From NCBI GenBank assembly GCA_018806985.1, contig JADANN010000306.1:365501-429500 (forward strand): a stretch of 64,000 nucleotides of DNA, given 5' to 3'. Position numbers and translations under genes: made by a program. The notes under the pieces were generated by a model. The model made no database searches. It saw nothing but the letters and a program-made list of their open reading frames with translations, and was not told the origin of the DNA. Numbering within the stretch: the stretch's first letter is position 1; every line of letters starts with the position of its first letter. This document shows positions 1 through 12,600 of the stretch, piece by piece. The DNA comes from Angiostrongylus vasorum (taxonomy: Eukaryota; Nematoda; Chromadorea; Rhabditida; Metastrongylidae).

Positions 1-142
1 TGATTACGTATTACACATGAACCAGAAGTGGTAATCTGGCATGTCGTCATGCGCAAACTAAATTCAAGAGTGGGAATTTCTGCTTCTGTTGAGTAGATTA
101 TTGTGCATGCAAAACGTTAGAAATTAAGGTTCACAAATGTAA

Positions 143-430
143 CAATTTCTACGAAGAGAGAAGCACAGTGGCAGTGTCGATCATTACGAACAAGGCTTTG
201 ATTCGATCCCGTCTCAAGCCTATCATACCCTCTTTGCTTTTCTCGGGGATGTGGATCAAGAATTCTCTAGAGACCAGCTAGTTCCCTCAATTGCGCAAGA
301 GACAACTGCAAAAAAAGCGAATCGCCCTAGCGCTCTCATTTCAGAACTAGAAGGAGGATTAATTCGTGTGGTATTCAAAGACATTCATAAAGAAGACCAG
401 TATCTTTTATACATATTTATATATATATAA
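143..430 (+). other. Unidentified open frame at left edge
   Basis: A 95-codon frame without ATG runs from just after a TAA at 140 to the AT repeat near 430. It includes DHYEQGFDSIPSQAYHTLF and LISELEGGLIRVVFKDIHK. The amino-acid mix looks protein-like, but I recognise no family. It lies antisense to the expected last plc-1 intron. It may be a transposon fragment or chance. Confidence 0.25.
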
Positions 431-446
431 ATATATATTTATATGC
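411..446. repeat. AT-rich microsatellite
   Basis: Imperfect TATATTTATA/ATATATAA repeat. Confidence 0.8.
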
Positions 447-844
447 GTAAAGACTCGTATCTTGCATGAAAATCGGATTAAAAGATTGCTATCAAGTGAC
501 ATTGAGAAAATGACTAGGAAAGCTTGACAACCTGACTGTGTGCGTATTCAGTTCTACGTGTTATTTTGTCTTCAAAACAGTACAACTAAATAGCATCATA
601 CAAAAAATATGATTTTCCTCGTTGCCTTCGTGCAAGAAGAGCACAGTGAGCAGCTCTGGAACGTTCTGGGGACGAATGGAGAAATTATTAGTGTCGGATA
701 GAGTTACGCGATGATTAACGGGATTGTAAGTGGTACAAGTAATGTTATATGGTAGCAATAATCAACCAGCGTAGATATGTTTTCCTTCAAGACATTGTTT
801 TCGTGAAACATGGACATAAATAATGGGATTTTACAAGTTATCAC

Positions 845-949
845 CTTCTGTTCAACTGGATCTTCTCCTCCAGCAACTGAAGGCAAAGACTCCTCGATGA
901 GAACGTACTCGTCTACTTGGTCGACGTTTTTTCCGGCATTCATGAGTGC
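845..949 (-). CDS. plc-1: plc-1 exon 34: RA1 domain (last exon seen)
   Basis: Acceptor CTTTGAG, donor GTGATA, exactly 35 codons. It encodes [20 protein letters not shown] and [15 protein letters not shown], the second part of the RA1 ubiquitin-like fold. The exons for the rest of RA1 and for RA2 are not found in bases 1-844. Confidence 0.93.
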
Positions 950-3900
950 CTCAAAGAGGTCAATTTTACACATAATCATCTTTTCAAAAGATCATGCTCC
1001 AAGATGAGTGCTTGTAAACTTAAACTCTTTAAGAAATTGAAGCACGGAAATTGTATAAACGCTAGTAAATTGGAATTATTAACAGAGATAGTAAGCGATT
1101 AGAAAAACTATGATAGCAAACACCTGTTGCATTACAGCTTTCACAGTGCTATCGCTTCTACCATATACAGTGATTGGCGTTTCGTCAACAAATGCGCCAG
1201 TCACTTTCAACACAAAAATTTGTCTTTTGAAAATTGGAGCAGGTGGTGTTTGCGGAGCGAGGTCTGTTCTGTAAGCAAGTGAGTGTTCGAAGTTATAGGG
1301 CTTCTCGTCATCATCATCATATAGGTAAATGTGCTCTTCTTGTTCGAAACGAGTCCTTTAAAAATGGTTGTTCCAAATACAAACGCAAACGGCATAGAAG
1401 ATACAAGTCGATAGTGACTTTATTGAAAGACGCATGTCTCGTCTCAATGCCTTGAAGCATGGATGTTTGTGTCTTATAATATAATATATTTATAATTACC
1501 TTTACTTACTTACTTATACTTACTTACTATACTATTACTATACTTATAATTACTTATAATTACCTCACATGGTTATTCCTTCTAATAATTAAGACATGCT
1601 ATGATTCACACGATAAAGTTCACATATCTAAGAACTTACATTTTAAGTGATCGGCTGTTTGACACTATGTGTGTTTATACAACGAAAGCGAATGTTTGTT
1701 TGATGCATATATTCGTTTCCCACATAAGCAGTGGTTCTATAGAAGTCGATCTTACAAATCCGCCAACATATTTCCCTCTCCATAAAGATAGAAGGATAAG
1801 GCTCTCGGCGTTGATCAATCCGTGAGGGACGCGCCATGCATTCGACTTAATTAAGTATCGTTGGTGATTGAATGCATATCTAGCCTTTACAATGATTCGC
1901 GGTGGCCTACCGATGTATCGAGCCAGTGCTGCTATCCTCCCAGACAAGTCTGGTACCAATCTACTGAACCCGGAGGGATGGAAGCCTTGGTGGGTCATGG
2001 GCGCATAGATCGATTCCACGCGTGTGTTGCAGGGCGCCTTCGACCTCTGCGCAACACGCGCCACACTACCTCTCCATATGATCAAAAAAACGTGCGAATT
2101 CCCGAATCTATGCAAACGATTCTACCTATCAATTCCAGAGAATGAGAGGAGAGGATTTCTCAACACAGCATATTCATCCAATCTGCATATACGAACTATA
2201 TTTTCCAGTGTAAAAAAAAAGGAAAAAAAAACAGACCATAAGAAAAGCGTTGCACTTTCAATTGGTTGATTCGCTGCAGTCCGCAGTGGCAGATGACGGA
2301 ATCCAGGCCGAATGCAACGAGTCGGCACGACACGATGTGCGATCACCCGTCCATTCTGGCTGCTAGAATTGATCTCTTGGAAAGAAGAAACAAGTGTAAA
2401 CAAATATAAAAAATGGAAGGAGAGATTGAGAAAGAGTTAGATCCAGCATAAAAAGATAAACGATTCCTCTACATAAGCCATTCTCCAGCTCAGTCCTCCC
2501 TATACATTTGGACCTTTGGAAAATTCCGTGTCCAAATTTAAGGGAAAACTCTCATACAAAACAGAAATCACGAAAAGATCCACGGAAAATATACAATTTC
2601 AACGTCCATTTTTAGCGATGTAGATCTCTTCCTTGCTTTCTTTTCTCTTACTCAAGTTTGCCTTTTGCATTTATGCTAACGCACTCCTGTATTTTACTGA
2701 AATCGAACAAAATGTGATTAAAAAATTAGGGGCTATGGGAACTAATAGTATGTGTTGTACGAACAATAAGGACGACCTGTCACAAACTGCTAGTCGGAGG
2801 AAAGCGAGATCAACGAAGACTATCCGTAGCTGAGTGGAGTGATTCCAAACGGGATTCACGGAATTTCTATGTACAATCTTGGTCTTCTCTTTAAAGCAAT
2901 CACATGGTATACCAATGACTTCAATCTCCACATATAGACTGGCATAGTGACAGCCAGGATAAACATGTTGACCAGAAATCACCTCAGATATAACGAAATT
3001 ATTAGAGTGATGAGAAACTTAGGCGAAACTGAGCTCTTTACATGAAAAGTGAGCTGTTGTTCATGTAAGAAATAGGGAAATCAGTCGAACCGTGAGGTTC
3101 ATGATAAGCGCGGAGCTGTTCACCACATCTTTAGATAATGGGTTGAACTTTCCATGTTGCGGATGCGTACTGTCCCACAAAACCCGTGGTTTTCGCTGGA
3201 AACTGAAGTAAAAAATCAAGGAGGAAACTTTGCAGAGCCGATTTATTCAATAGTAGAAGAAACTCGCTTTTATTACTCACCCGCCGTTTCCACTTTGCTC
3301 AAACATAGCCTGATTGACTGCCATAATCACATCGGGTGTTTGAAAATTCAATGCCACCATCTACAACGATCATTTGCAGCAAATTAATCTCGTCATAGTA
3401 AACTTTTATAGAGATGCAAGTAATGAAACCATAGCCAAGGAATGCTCTACTTGTAATCCGTGCGCCCAACAATTTATAGGATTAAAATTGGATGAATCGT
3501 AGTGTTTCGCCGATGGATACGCGCGAATCATCTGGAAGAAGATTAATGACGACTCCACAGTGAAAAAAATATTACGCTAGTAGAGATGGAAATTCGGATT
3601 CTACAAGGATATATTTCTGTGAATTGCTAGGGTCAAATATTTTTTTGTCCTTGCTTTTGTCTAACACATATAAATCGTCTGAAAGCTGTTTGTTTGCTGG
3701 CTTTTTCTTAGCGAAGCCTTACTGCTCTGATTTCTCCGTTGCTACGAAGAGTAACAGCACTTTTTACAAATTAACAGATAGTTCGCAAATTTAGTAAGCC
3801 ACCGAAGGTGCACAAAATGACCTCTACAAAAATGTACAACAATAAAATATTTGAGGAAAATGACTGATGTTAAAACATCTTCCAAAAGTATGAAATTACA

Positions 3901-6605
3901 AATCCGGTATGAATTCCCGAACACCCTATCGTTTCCCACCACGTTCCGAATTTCCATACCCACTAGCCTAAACTTAAGGAAACCTAACATGATCTCGTGT
4001 GTAAGCTATACATTTGAAAGGATGTTGTTTAATGAGCTTCTTTACTGCGTTTTCATTCAATGAGGTGACCTGGTAGCAGGTTGCTGACGCCTGGGCCCGA
4101 ATAGCTGTGTACTGACTCGAATCTGAGAGCTGGCTATCCTGAAAACGTAAAAACATGCTTTCCTAGTGGTAACCTCGAAACTGAAGTTAACTTTGGACTC
4201 AAAATTAAGATTATAACGCCTCCGAATGACCTAATCTACGAAACATTTCGCACACTGATATTCATACGTATTCACATCGACTTTTCACAAGAAAGTTTAC
4301 TCATTTGACCATCTTTTAGCTATTAATGAGTTTTAATTCATAAAAAGTATCTGTATTTGGACCATTTTTCATAAAATTTGGAGAAGTTAGTTACGGCAAG
4401 AAGGTGCTACCTGAAAAACGAGTGTGGAACAGCTGAATTCCTAAAATACCGGCAGCTACGTTTAGTTCTCAGCACAAAGACTGACTCACATGACTGATCT
4501 GCGGTGAACTGCGTTGTCGTCTTGGAGGCGTCGGACTGCTTACAAGACTGGAAGGAGTTCGCGCACGGGGAAGCATTGACGGATTTGCGTTCAATACGGG
4601 GTCTTCCGTTGATCGCGAAGACGTAAATGCATCCGAGGCTGGAAATCCTTTAAACTTTACGGCCTGCATGTATATAACGATATCGGAAAGTTCCCGGGCG
4701 ATTTGCAGTCCAGTGTCTGTCTTCCTTGCTGTTGTCCTGGATTTAGAATTGGTCGTAGCTGGTGAATAAAGGACGTCTTCCTCACATAATTTTGAATCGG
4801 AAGGCTGCAATCGAAAATTGACGGAATCAGAATAAATGTATAACTAGGCTGCTGTCTCTACTGTTTCATATCATTCTTACCGCTTTAAAATGTCCAAATG
4901 GTGGTCTAATGACGGGACTACTGTGATCGCTATTGAGTGAGTCCCTCCTGAAGGCGCTTGCAGATTTCATAGAATACTTACTACTTTTGGGACTTTCATT
5001 CACTTGACGTTCAGACTGGATCGTCATTACTGAAAAAAGGTCAGTACCAGAATATTTCAGCTCGCGTGAGCAACAACACCATTAAAGCAAGATGAAAGGA
5101 TTACACGGATTCGTTGTCTCAGTTTTTTTTCTATTTAAAAGGTTGAATATCCGTTGAGTGATCTCAAAAGGGCATGCTTCTACACGTTGACAAAGAGAGT
5201 CATGCCAAATTGTTAATTTATGCAAATACGCATATCCAAAGATCTCTGCACTATCCCTAATTATACCGCTGAAAACAGCTACTGTTTCAATTATTGAGGT
5301 AATCTTACTTTCAGGCTCGTCGTCATCGTTTTCTTCGTCGTCAAGAAATTCATCGAGGTCGTCATCGTCTACGTCCTCTACCGTGCTGAAATAGTATTTT
5401 GTAACAAATTACCAGGCCTGCGAGGGCAACAGTTGAAGAAACAGAAGGAATGCAGTTAGCTTAAAAGAATTTAAACGCTCCTTCATGAGAAGACATCGAA
5501 CTTTTTGTGCCACAAATAATTCGCTTAAGAGCAGATTAAGCCTGAACTAGTTTGCAAATATAAAATTTTTAATCATTTCTTCATGTACAAGCCATTAAAA
5601 AGAAAGGCTAATTTGTTAAGAAAGGAAGACGTAAACCTGCTTTCATAGCTGTTTTTGCTTGGTTTTTGAAGGATCAACTGAGGTTCACCTCTTTGCATGG
5701 TCTTCTCCGATATTGATAATGTTTTCGGCACCTCAACATTCATCTTCTTATTCTTTATCAGAATTTTATTTCTCAACTGCCAAGGTGAAGGAAGCCGCGG
5801 TAAATCCGAAAAATCAGCTTCAAAAAGGAAGCTCGTCACCAATTTTTCACCAAGAACAGTCTGTAAAAGTGCATGTTCGTTGAAACGAGAACTCTAGACA
5901 GTAGCATCACTGGCGATTTTGTTAACGACGTAACGATTGTACTATAAAGCAAAACAACATAGATAAATGCAGACACAACCATGACGAAGCTACTTTTTAA
6001 TCACATGCAATATTTCCTAAATTTATAGCGCAATGGTGAAGTTCAGACCTGGGTTTGCTGCCTTAATGGCATACAAAATTCTGTAAGACATTTTTTTCAG
6101 TTTTAAATGAGTTTGTAATTGAAAATCTCAAGAATGTTAAAACGAACTTTGAATTCCTAAAAATTCAAATGATGAACGAAATTCTGCTTGTTCAAATATT
6201 TTTGCGACAGAAATACGAGCCTTGACGGAGCGGATGAAGCAGTGGTAGTGATCCCGCTCATTTTGCGGATAGCCCAACTTACCCAAACGATCACGTGACC
6301 ACACAGGGCTCACCCAACCTCTCATCACTCCACCATGGGGAAATTAGTGCAAGACTTGCCTGAGACAAGCCCACTCCCTGCAATGCCTGCAATGCATGTA
6401 AGCTCTAACACGGCTACGCTAGCATTCCAGAAACAATCGATTCGACCAGCATTCAACGACATTCGTGACGAAGACGAAAAAAGGGTCCTGATTTTATCCC
6501 GATAGAACAAGCTTTAAGTGAATTCACGTCGATATGAATATGTTAGCGAAACAATTTACTACTAACTCAAAAGATAAATTTGCTATAAATCACGGCATAA
6601 ATAAT

Positions 6606-6659
<54 letters not shown>

Positions 6660-9600
6660 TATAATGTTCCTACGAACTGCTGTAGTTTAGGTGACACGAG
6701 GTTGGTATAGATGTTCTTACTGTTATTGGTGTTGTTGTTCAGTGATTGACGTTTCGGCGACTTTGCGCTCTTCAAAGCTTGGACTTACTGATGTATAGCA
6801 ATAGCCCTACAATTCGGGTAAATCCATAGTATTAAGGAGGATCCAGAACATAAATAAACGCCAATTTTTTTAAAAACTACTCATCGTGCTGTCAGATACC
6901 TCGTGTGTTATTCACGAGGGATGACTGAGACCCATGCATGGGGATGTACATCAAAAAATAATTCTGAGATAAGGTACCATACCGCGTGTGATAGTGAAGC
7001 ATTCGTCTTTCCGGTCCTCTGGTATTTTGAAATTTATCCAAAACACCTCAAGCGCCTTTCGCGCTGATGTATTTGATTCCTGCTCCAGGATCCGGACATT
7101 CACTTCAAGATTACCGCCATTGTGCTTTTATCCCATATATGTACTTACAAAAGTACTTTATCAAATTTCAGCTTTCCTATCTAGATAGTCTTTTATGCGG
7201 ACACAAAGCGATCTACCCGTTTCTCCCATGTATTATTCACGGCATGCCTTACATGAGATCAGGTATATTGTAGCTGAGCTTATGAATCTCCCTTTCTCCC
7301 GTTAGGGACAGATTATGGAATTTTCTGAGTAGCACAAACGATCACAGAGGCGGTTGAGAACTAACTACTGTGCAGGGGTACTGGGTTGGATTTCGATAAC
7401 CGTCACACAATTTTAAAGACCACTTTTTTCTACGGCACCTCTTAATTACGTAATTTATTCCGTTCGATATGAAAGATAGTTAGAGAGGGATCTTATTTAA
7501 ATTTGAAACATTATTTTGGGGGACATCTCTGCTTCTTGTCTCACCCAAGTGGCTTCCGCTTCGTAGCCATTAGAAATGGCTATTTTTAATGTTAAGTTAT
7601 GTAGTTATTCGATGTTAGTTCACTTTATACTAATGCATCAAATGATTCTGCAATCCAAGGCATTCTCGAGTTACTCGTAGAAAATGAAAAGAAAGTAAAT
7701 ATGAGTGATTTGTTGACTCAACAAATAATGACCCCCCATCTTGAAACAGTGTCTTAGTTGTTCAATCATAGATGCTCGGAAAGATATTTTGCACAAATTA
7801 GAGAGCTGGTCACGGCCCAGCGATAAGCAACAAGCCTTGCCATCGCTTTTACGAATAAGGTGGACGTTGCAATTCTCGATCGCCGACCCTTACTCTACCA
7901 CCGATAAATAGACGGTTGCTTCATCGTTATTCGACATAAGAACAGAACAAGTGGTAAAAATATACTAGTGCACTGTCTTTCCTCTCATCCTTCACACATG
8001 AAAGAAACAATCATCAGAATATATACCGAACGGCTACAAATATGCGCACAGGAGAAGACGTAAAGAAGGAATCTCTAAACTTGGCAAGAAAAAATAGCCA
8101 TTTCAAATGGCTACGAAGGAGAAGCCCACTGATCATATATTTCCCAAAATAACATTTCAAACCTAAGTAAGATCCCTTAATATCAAAGAAATAAGTTGTG
8201 CCATTGAGTCTTTAAAGTTATGTGGCGGTTACTAACCTCCCTCCCAATACCCTGAGCTGTCAGCTAGTTCGCAACCGCCTCTACGATCGTTTCTGCAGCT
8301 CAGAAAATTGTGTAATCTGTGCTAACGCGAGAGAGAGGGATTGCATGAGCTCACATGCAATATACTTGATGTTATGTGAGGCATGCGGTAAAGAATACAT
8401 TGGAGAAGCGAGTACACCACTTTGCGTCCGCATAGAAGAACATTTAGATGGAAAAGCTGAAATTCGTCAAAGCACTCCTCTAGGTACACAGAGGGCACAA
8501 AATCACAATGGTGATGATTTTGAAGTGAAAGTACGGGTCCTAGTGCAGGAGTCGAAAACACCAACGCGCAAAAACTCTTGAAGCGTTTTGGATAAATTTC
8601 AAAGATCCAAAGATGAACCGGAAAGACGAATGCCTCACTCTCATACGTCACCTGACACCTGACACCCTATTTCAAAGCGATTTTTTTGACATGGTTTGGA
8701 CTCGCTCGCCATCCCACGTGAACAACATGGGAGCAATTCCCCTCGTAGCAGAACGGTGAGTAGCTTTTTGACCACTAACGCGATTATTTATACGCTGGAT
8801 CTTCTTTGATAGTACAGATTTCAGCGGATTAGGCGGCTATTGTTACATATTGTACGTCCAGGTTCCGAGAACGGCGAAGTCGCTGAAGCGTCGGCGATCG
8901 AGCAACAACATCAATAACAATGAAATCATCTATAACAACCTCGTATCAGCTAAACAACGGCAGTTCGTAAGAGCACTTATGTGAATTTACTAATAAATAC
9001 TAGGACACTAAGGACTTTCAAAGGTTGCTTCTTGCGATATTCTACGAGTTATGCAATGTTTTAGTGAAGGAAGAACGTTGGTCAGACGCGGAATATCTCT
9101 CAATTATTGTAAAACCAACTTTAAACATTTGAGCCATCTTCGCCTGTTGTTGCAGCGAACAGTGATTTTCAATGGATAGAATCACTGGAAGATCAGAAGT
9201 GGTGAATGCAGACTTTTTGATAATTTCAATAACCTGAAGTGTTACATTAGCCAAAAAGTTAGACAAACAGAGAAACAAAGCAAAACGTGTTGTTTCCTTG
9301 AAAACAAAATAGAAAAAACAAAGCAAAACAAAACGCGTGTTACCTGACGGAACCCAATCTTGCTAACTAAAGTGTGCCCATGGTAAATTAGTGGAAACCC
9401 ATCATCACCATCCCAACAATCCAATTCAACACATCTACATCCGCTTAGAAGCACCTATAAATCAAAAAGCTCAGTGTTTTGACAATTTAAAGTGCAGAAT
9501 CTGGGGATGGCTAAGGCACAATATCTTTAAAACCGACTTTCTTTCAAGCCTCCGTAACAATAATTAATAATTTTTTTACATGGCTGAACTAACACGAGGT

Positions 9601-12600
9601 TGGTACAAACCTTTATTATGCCAACGTTTAGGCGCCTTCGCCTTCCTCAGAGCCACATTGAACCGACTCGAATTTTCTTGCCGCATCCAGTCGAATCCAA
9701 TGCAGCAAGCGCCGCTCGATTTGACAACTTTACTCAGCGGTGTCATTTTATACAGGACGAGTGTTGATCGATTTTGGCCTTCAGTACGATCTATTTTGGA
9801 CCAGCACTGCGTCCTATAGTGGTCAGTACTTCATTTGCTGGCACGTAGCGTGGCAGACGATATCTTAAAAACGGACACCGAATCGATCAACATCCATCCC
9901 GTAAAAAAGGCACCACCGAATGAGACTCTTCACTGGAGTGGTGCTACCTTCACTGGATTCGATTCAATGAGACAACGAACATCCATACTGCGACGACGAC
10001 CAGCTCGGGACCATCGACTTGGAGCAATGTGGCTTTGCAAAAGGCGCAGGCATGGAAACCTCAGCTGAATAAAAATTTATACCAACCTAGTGTTAGCTCA
10101 GTAATGTAGAATTCATTGATTCAGATACAGATTCTCATCCTTCAGGTATAAACAGTCGCTCACCCACCATATACTTTTTATGACCTGTGAAATAACAATG
10201 CATTTGTAGCAATATTTTCATGTAGTCAATTCGTTTGCAGACGTTTAAGTGTAGACGAGATTGAATTTTGAGAATTTTTCCCTGTAGACAGTTGATATCA
10301 ATATTTACTTCCTACTCGCTAAATATTTCGTCGTTTCAAGCTTGACAGATCTCCATGAATCTGAGTGTGCCACATTAATGCTAGTAAACAGGATACTATC
10401 AAAAAATAAAAGATCCTTCAAATTTGGTGAGGCCGATGACGGGAACTGACGCAAGATAAGAATGAACGAAAACCACACATTGCAGAGCCTCTAAAGTGTT
10501 GAGTAATACGAAGAATAGCTTGAAGTGCTATATGAATAAGAGTTTCTAATATACTTTGGGAGCGTTTATTGTTTGTAGGGGGGCGCATGTGGCGCAGTGG
10601 TTGGAGGCGCCAGTGCGACACATACGTGGAATCGATCCCTGCGCCCATGGCTCACGAAGCCTTCCATCCCTCCAGGGTCGGCAAATTGGTACCAGACTTG
10701 TCTGGTGGGATAGCAACACTGGCTCGATACATCGGTAGGCCACCGCGAGTCATTGTAAAGGTCAGATGTGCATCCAGTCATCTCCAAAGACACTTAATGA
10801 AGTCGAATGCACGGCGCATCCCTCAGGATCAACGCGGAGAGCTTTATCCTTTTATGCTTTGAAATACGAATGCTGACAAATAGGAGTATGTCGAGTGGAA
10901 GATTAGTAAGAATATTCTCGAAGAGCTTAATGGACGGACACTACCAATGTGAACTATATTCCACACCTGCCTGTACATCTCGGAACTGCTTGGTCCTCTT
11001 AGTTGATGACCAGTTAGATAGGTGTTGTGACTCGAATTGATAAAATAGTAGGATAGTGGTAATTGTAGTTCGCTCTCCTCTGGTACGATTTTTTCAGGTA
11101 CAAATGCGAAATTTACTGGATCGTTGAGAAATCGAACGAAGCCCTCAAATGACATTTGGTTCTTTTGTCGACACAGTGGATCTGGTTCATGTACCTGAAA
11201 TTGTATTTGGCCAAAGTTGAGCATGTGAAATAGACAATACAACATCATTGTAGTGATTAAATTCTTTGCAAGCAGACTTTCCAAATTAGCAAATTTTAGT
11301 GGCGATAGCAATTATTCATTGAATGTAACGAGTAAAAGTAAATTTGTGGTCGAATCCTTTAGTACTTCTGAATTTATTGGATCCACTGACACCCGTTACT
11401 GTTTCTAAACATCTTTAGCAAGATCAAGAAGCTGGATTTTATTCAAAAACTTTCCAAAAAAGGGGTTAATTTGGAACAGAGGTTGAGAGGATGACGTTGG
11501 CTTCATGCGAAGAAATCTTAAACAGAACTTTTCAGAACGTGGATTATTCACCTGTCAGAGAACATCATTAGCTAAAAAAATGCAACTCAGGAAAACTCTT
11601 TAGTCCAAAAGCCATGTTAAACTATATTTAAGCAGAAGAAGAACCATAACAAAGCAAAGCTAGCGCAAATTGACAAATTAAACTAAACAAACTAAATTGT
11701 CACAAATTAACGCCATGTAATGACAAGCCAAAATAAGGATCATTTCATCGGAATAGCAAATTGCATTATGGAGGACTTTTTTAAGTCACAGAATGCAGTA
11801 AAGCCCTTATCATACATATTTCAAGCGTAAAGGTGTTGGTACAAATTTAATCACCTGAATAAGTTTACTGGCGCATTGCTCATCAATCATTTCCATTTGA
11901 TGGGTATTCACAAATGCCGCCAGCATGGTTGGTGTAAGCATGGACGACCTCGACGTATCCATTAGACGCCCCCCATGCTAGAGGCATCAAAGTATTACAA
12001 AAAAGCCCTCCATAATTTGCTAAACGATAAGGAAATGCTAAATCGTACTTGTTTACACTTGCGATTGCCAATGCATTGTAAATTTTGAGTTGCTTCTCGC
12101 TAATACGATGCGAAGTGATGGACGAATTTCGGGTGAGAAAATCTTGAAAGAAAAATGTTTGAAAGAAAACTATGCCGAAGTGGCTTGGTGAGATTTCATC
12201 ACGGAGTGGATACAGCTAATCGAAGAGTGGCTTCAATAAATAGTGTTGCAGTCGAAAAAACTGTGTAGTGAAGGGCAAACCATTTGAGAGAAAGTCAGCG
12301 CCACAGGTACTGGATGAGCTGGTTGCGTGGCAGTGAATTTGCTCGCTGTTTCGTTCCTTCTCACGCTTCTTGCAGTGTGTGGAGGACGACGCCGACGACA
12401 GGATGTCATTGAAGAGATCTCTGCAAATAGAACTCATTTCACATATGCAGAATCTGTCTTACCCTGTTTAGTCAGAAATTCTAAAAAACTAACTTAAGTT
12501 CTTTCCTCATGCATGTGTTGAACAAGCGAAAAAGCTCGGCAAAATCAACCAGTGTTAGCGGTCTCTCTTGCAACTCCTTGCTCGATGACTCTTTCAAGGC

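Noticed and set aside
2122..2403. Continuous minus-strand frame extending beyond plc-1 exon 32 on both sides
   Set aside because: The extra residues are intron read-through; only the GT/AG-bounded part matches the C2 domain.
8090..8125. Recurring palindrome AGCCATTT..AAATGGCT (also near 7570, 16640, 19865, 23310, 31893) with apparent compensatory changes, suggesting an RNA hairpin
   Set aside because: In the better copies it is in frame inside the end of the Penelope-like reverse transcriptase ([12 protein letters not shown] codons), so conservation is explained by coding.
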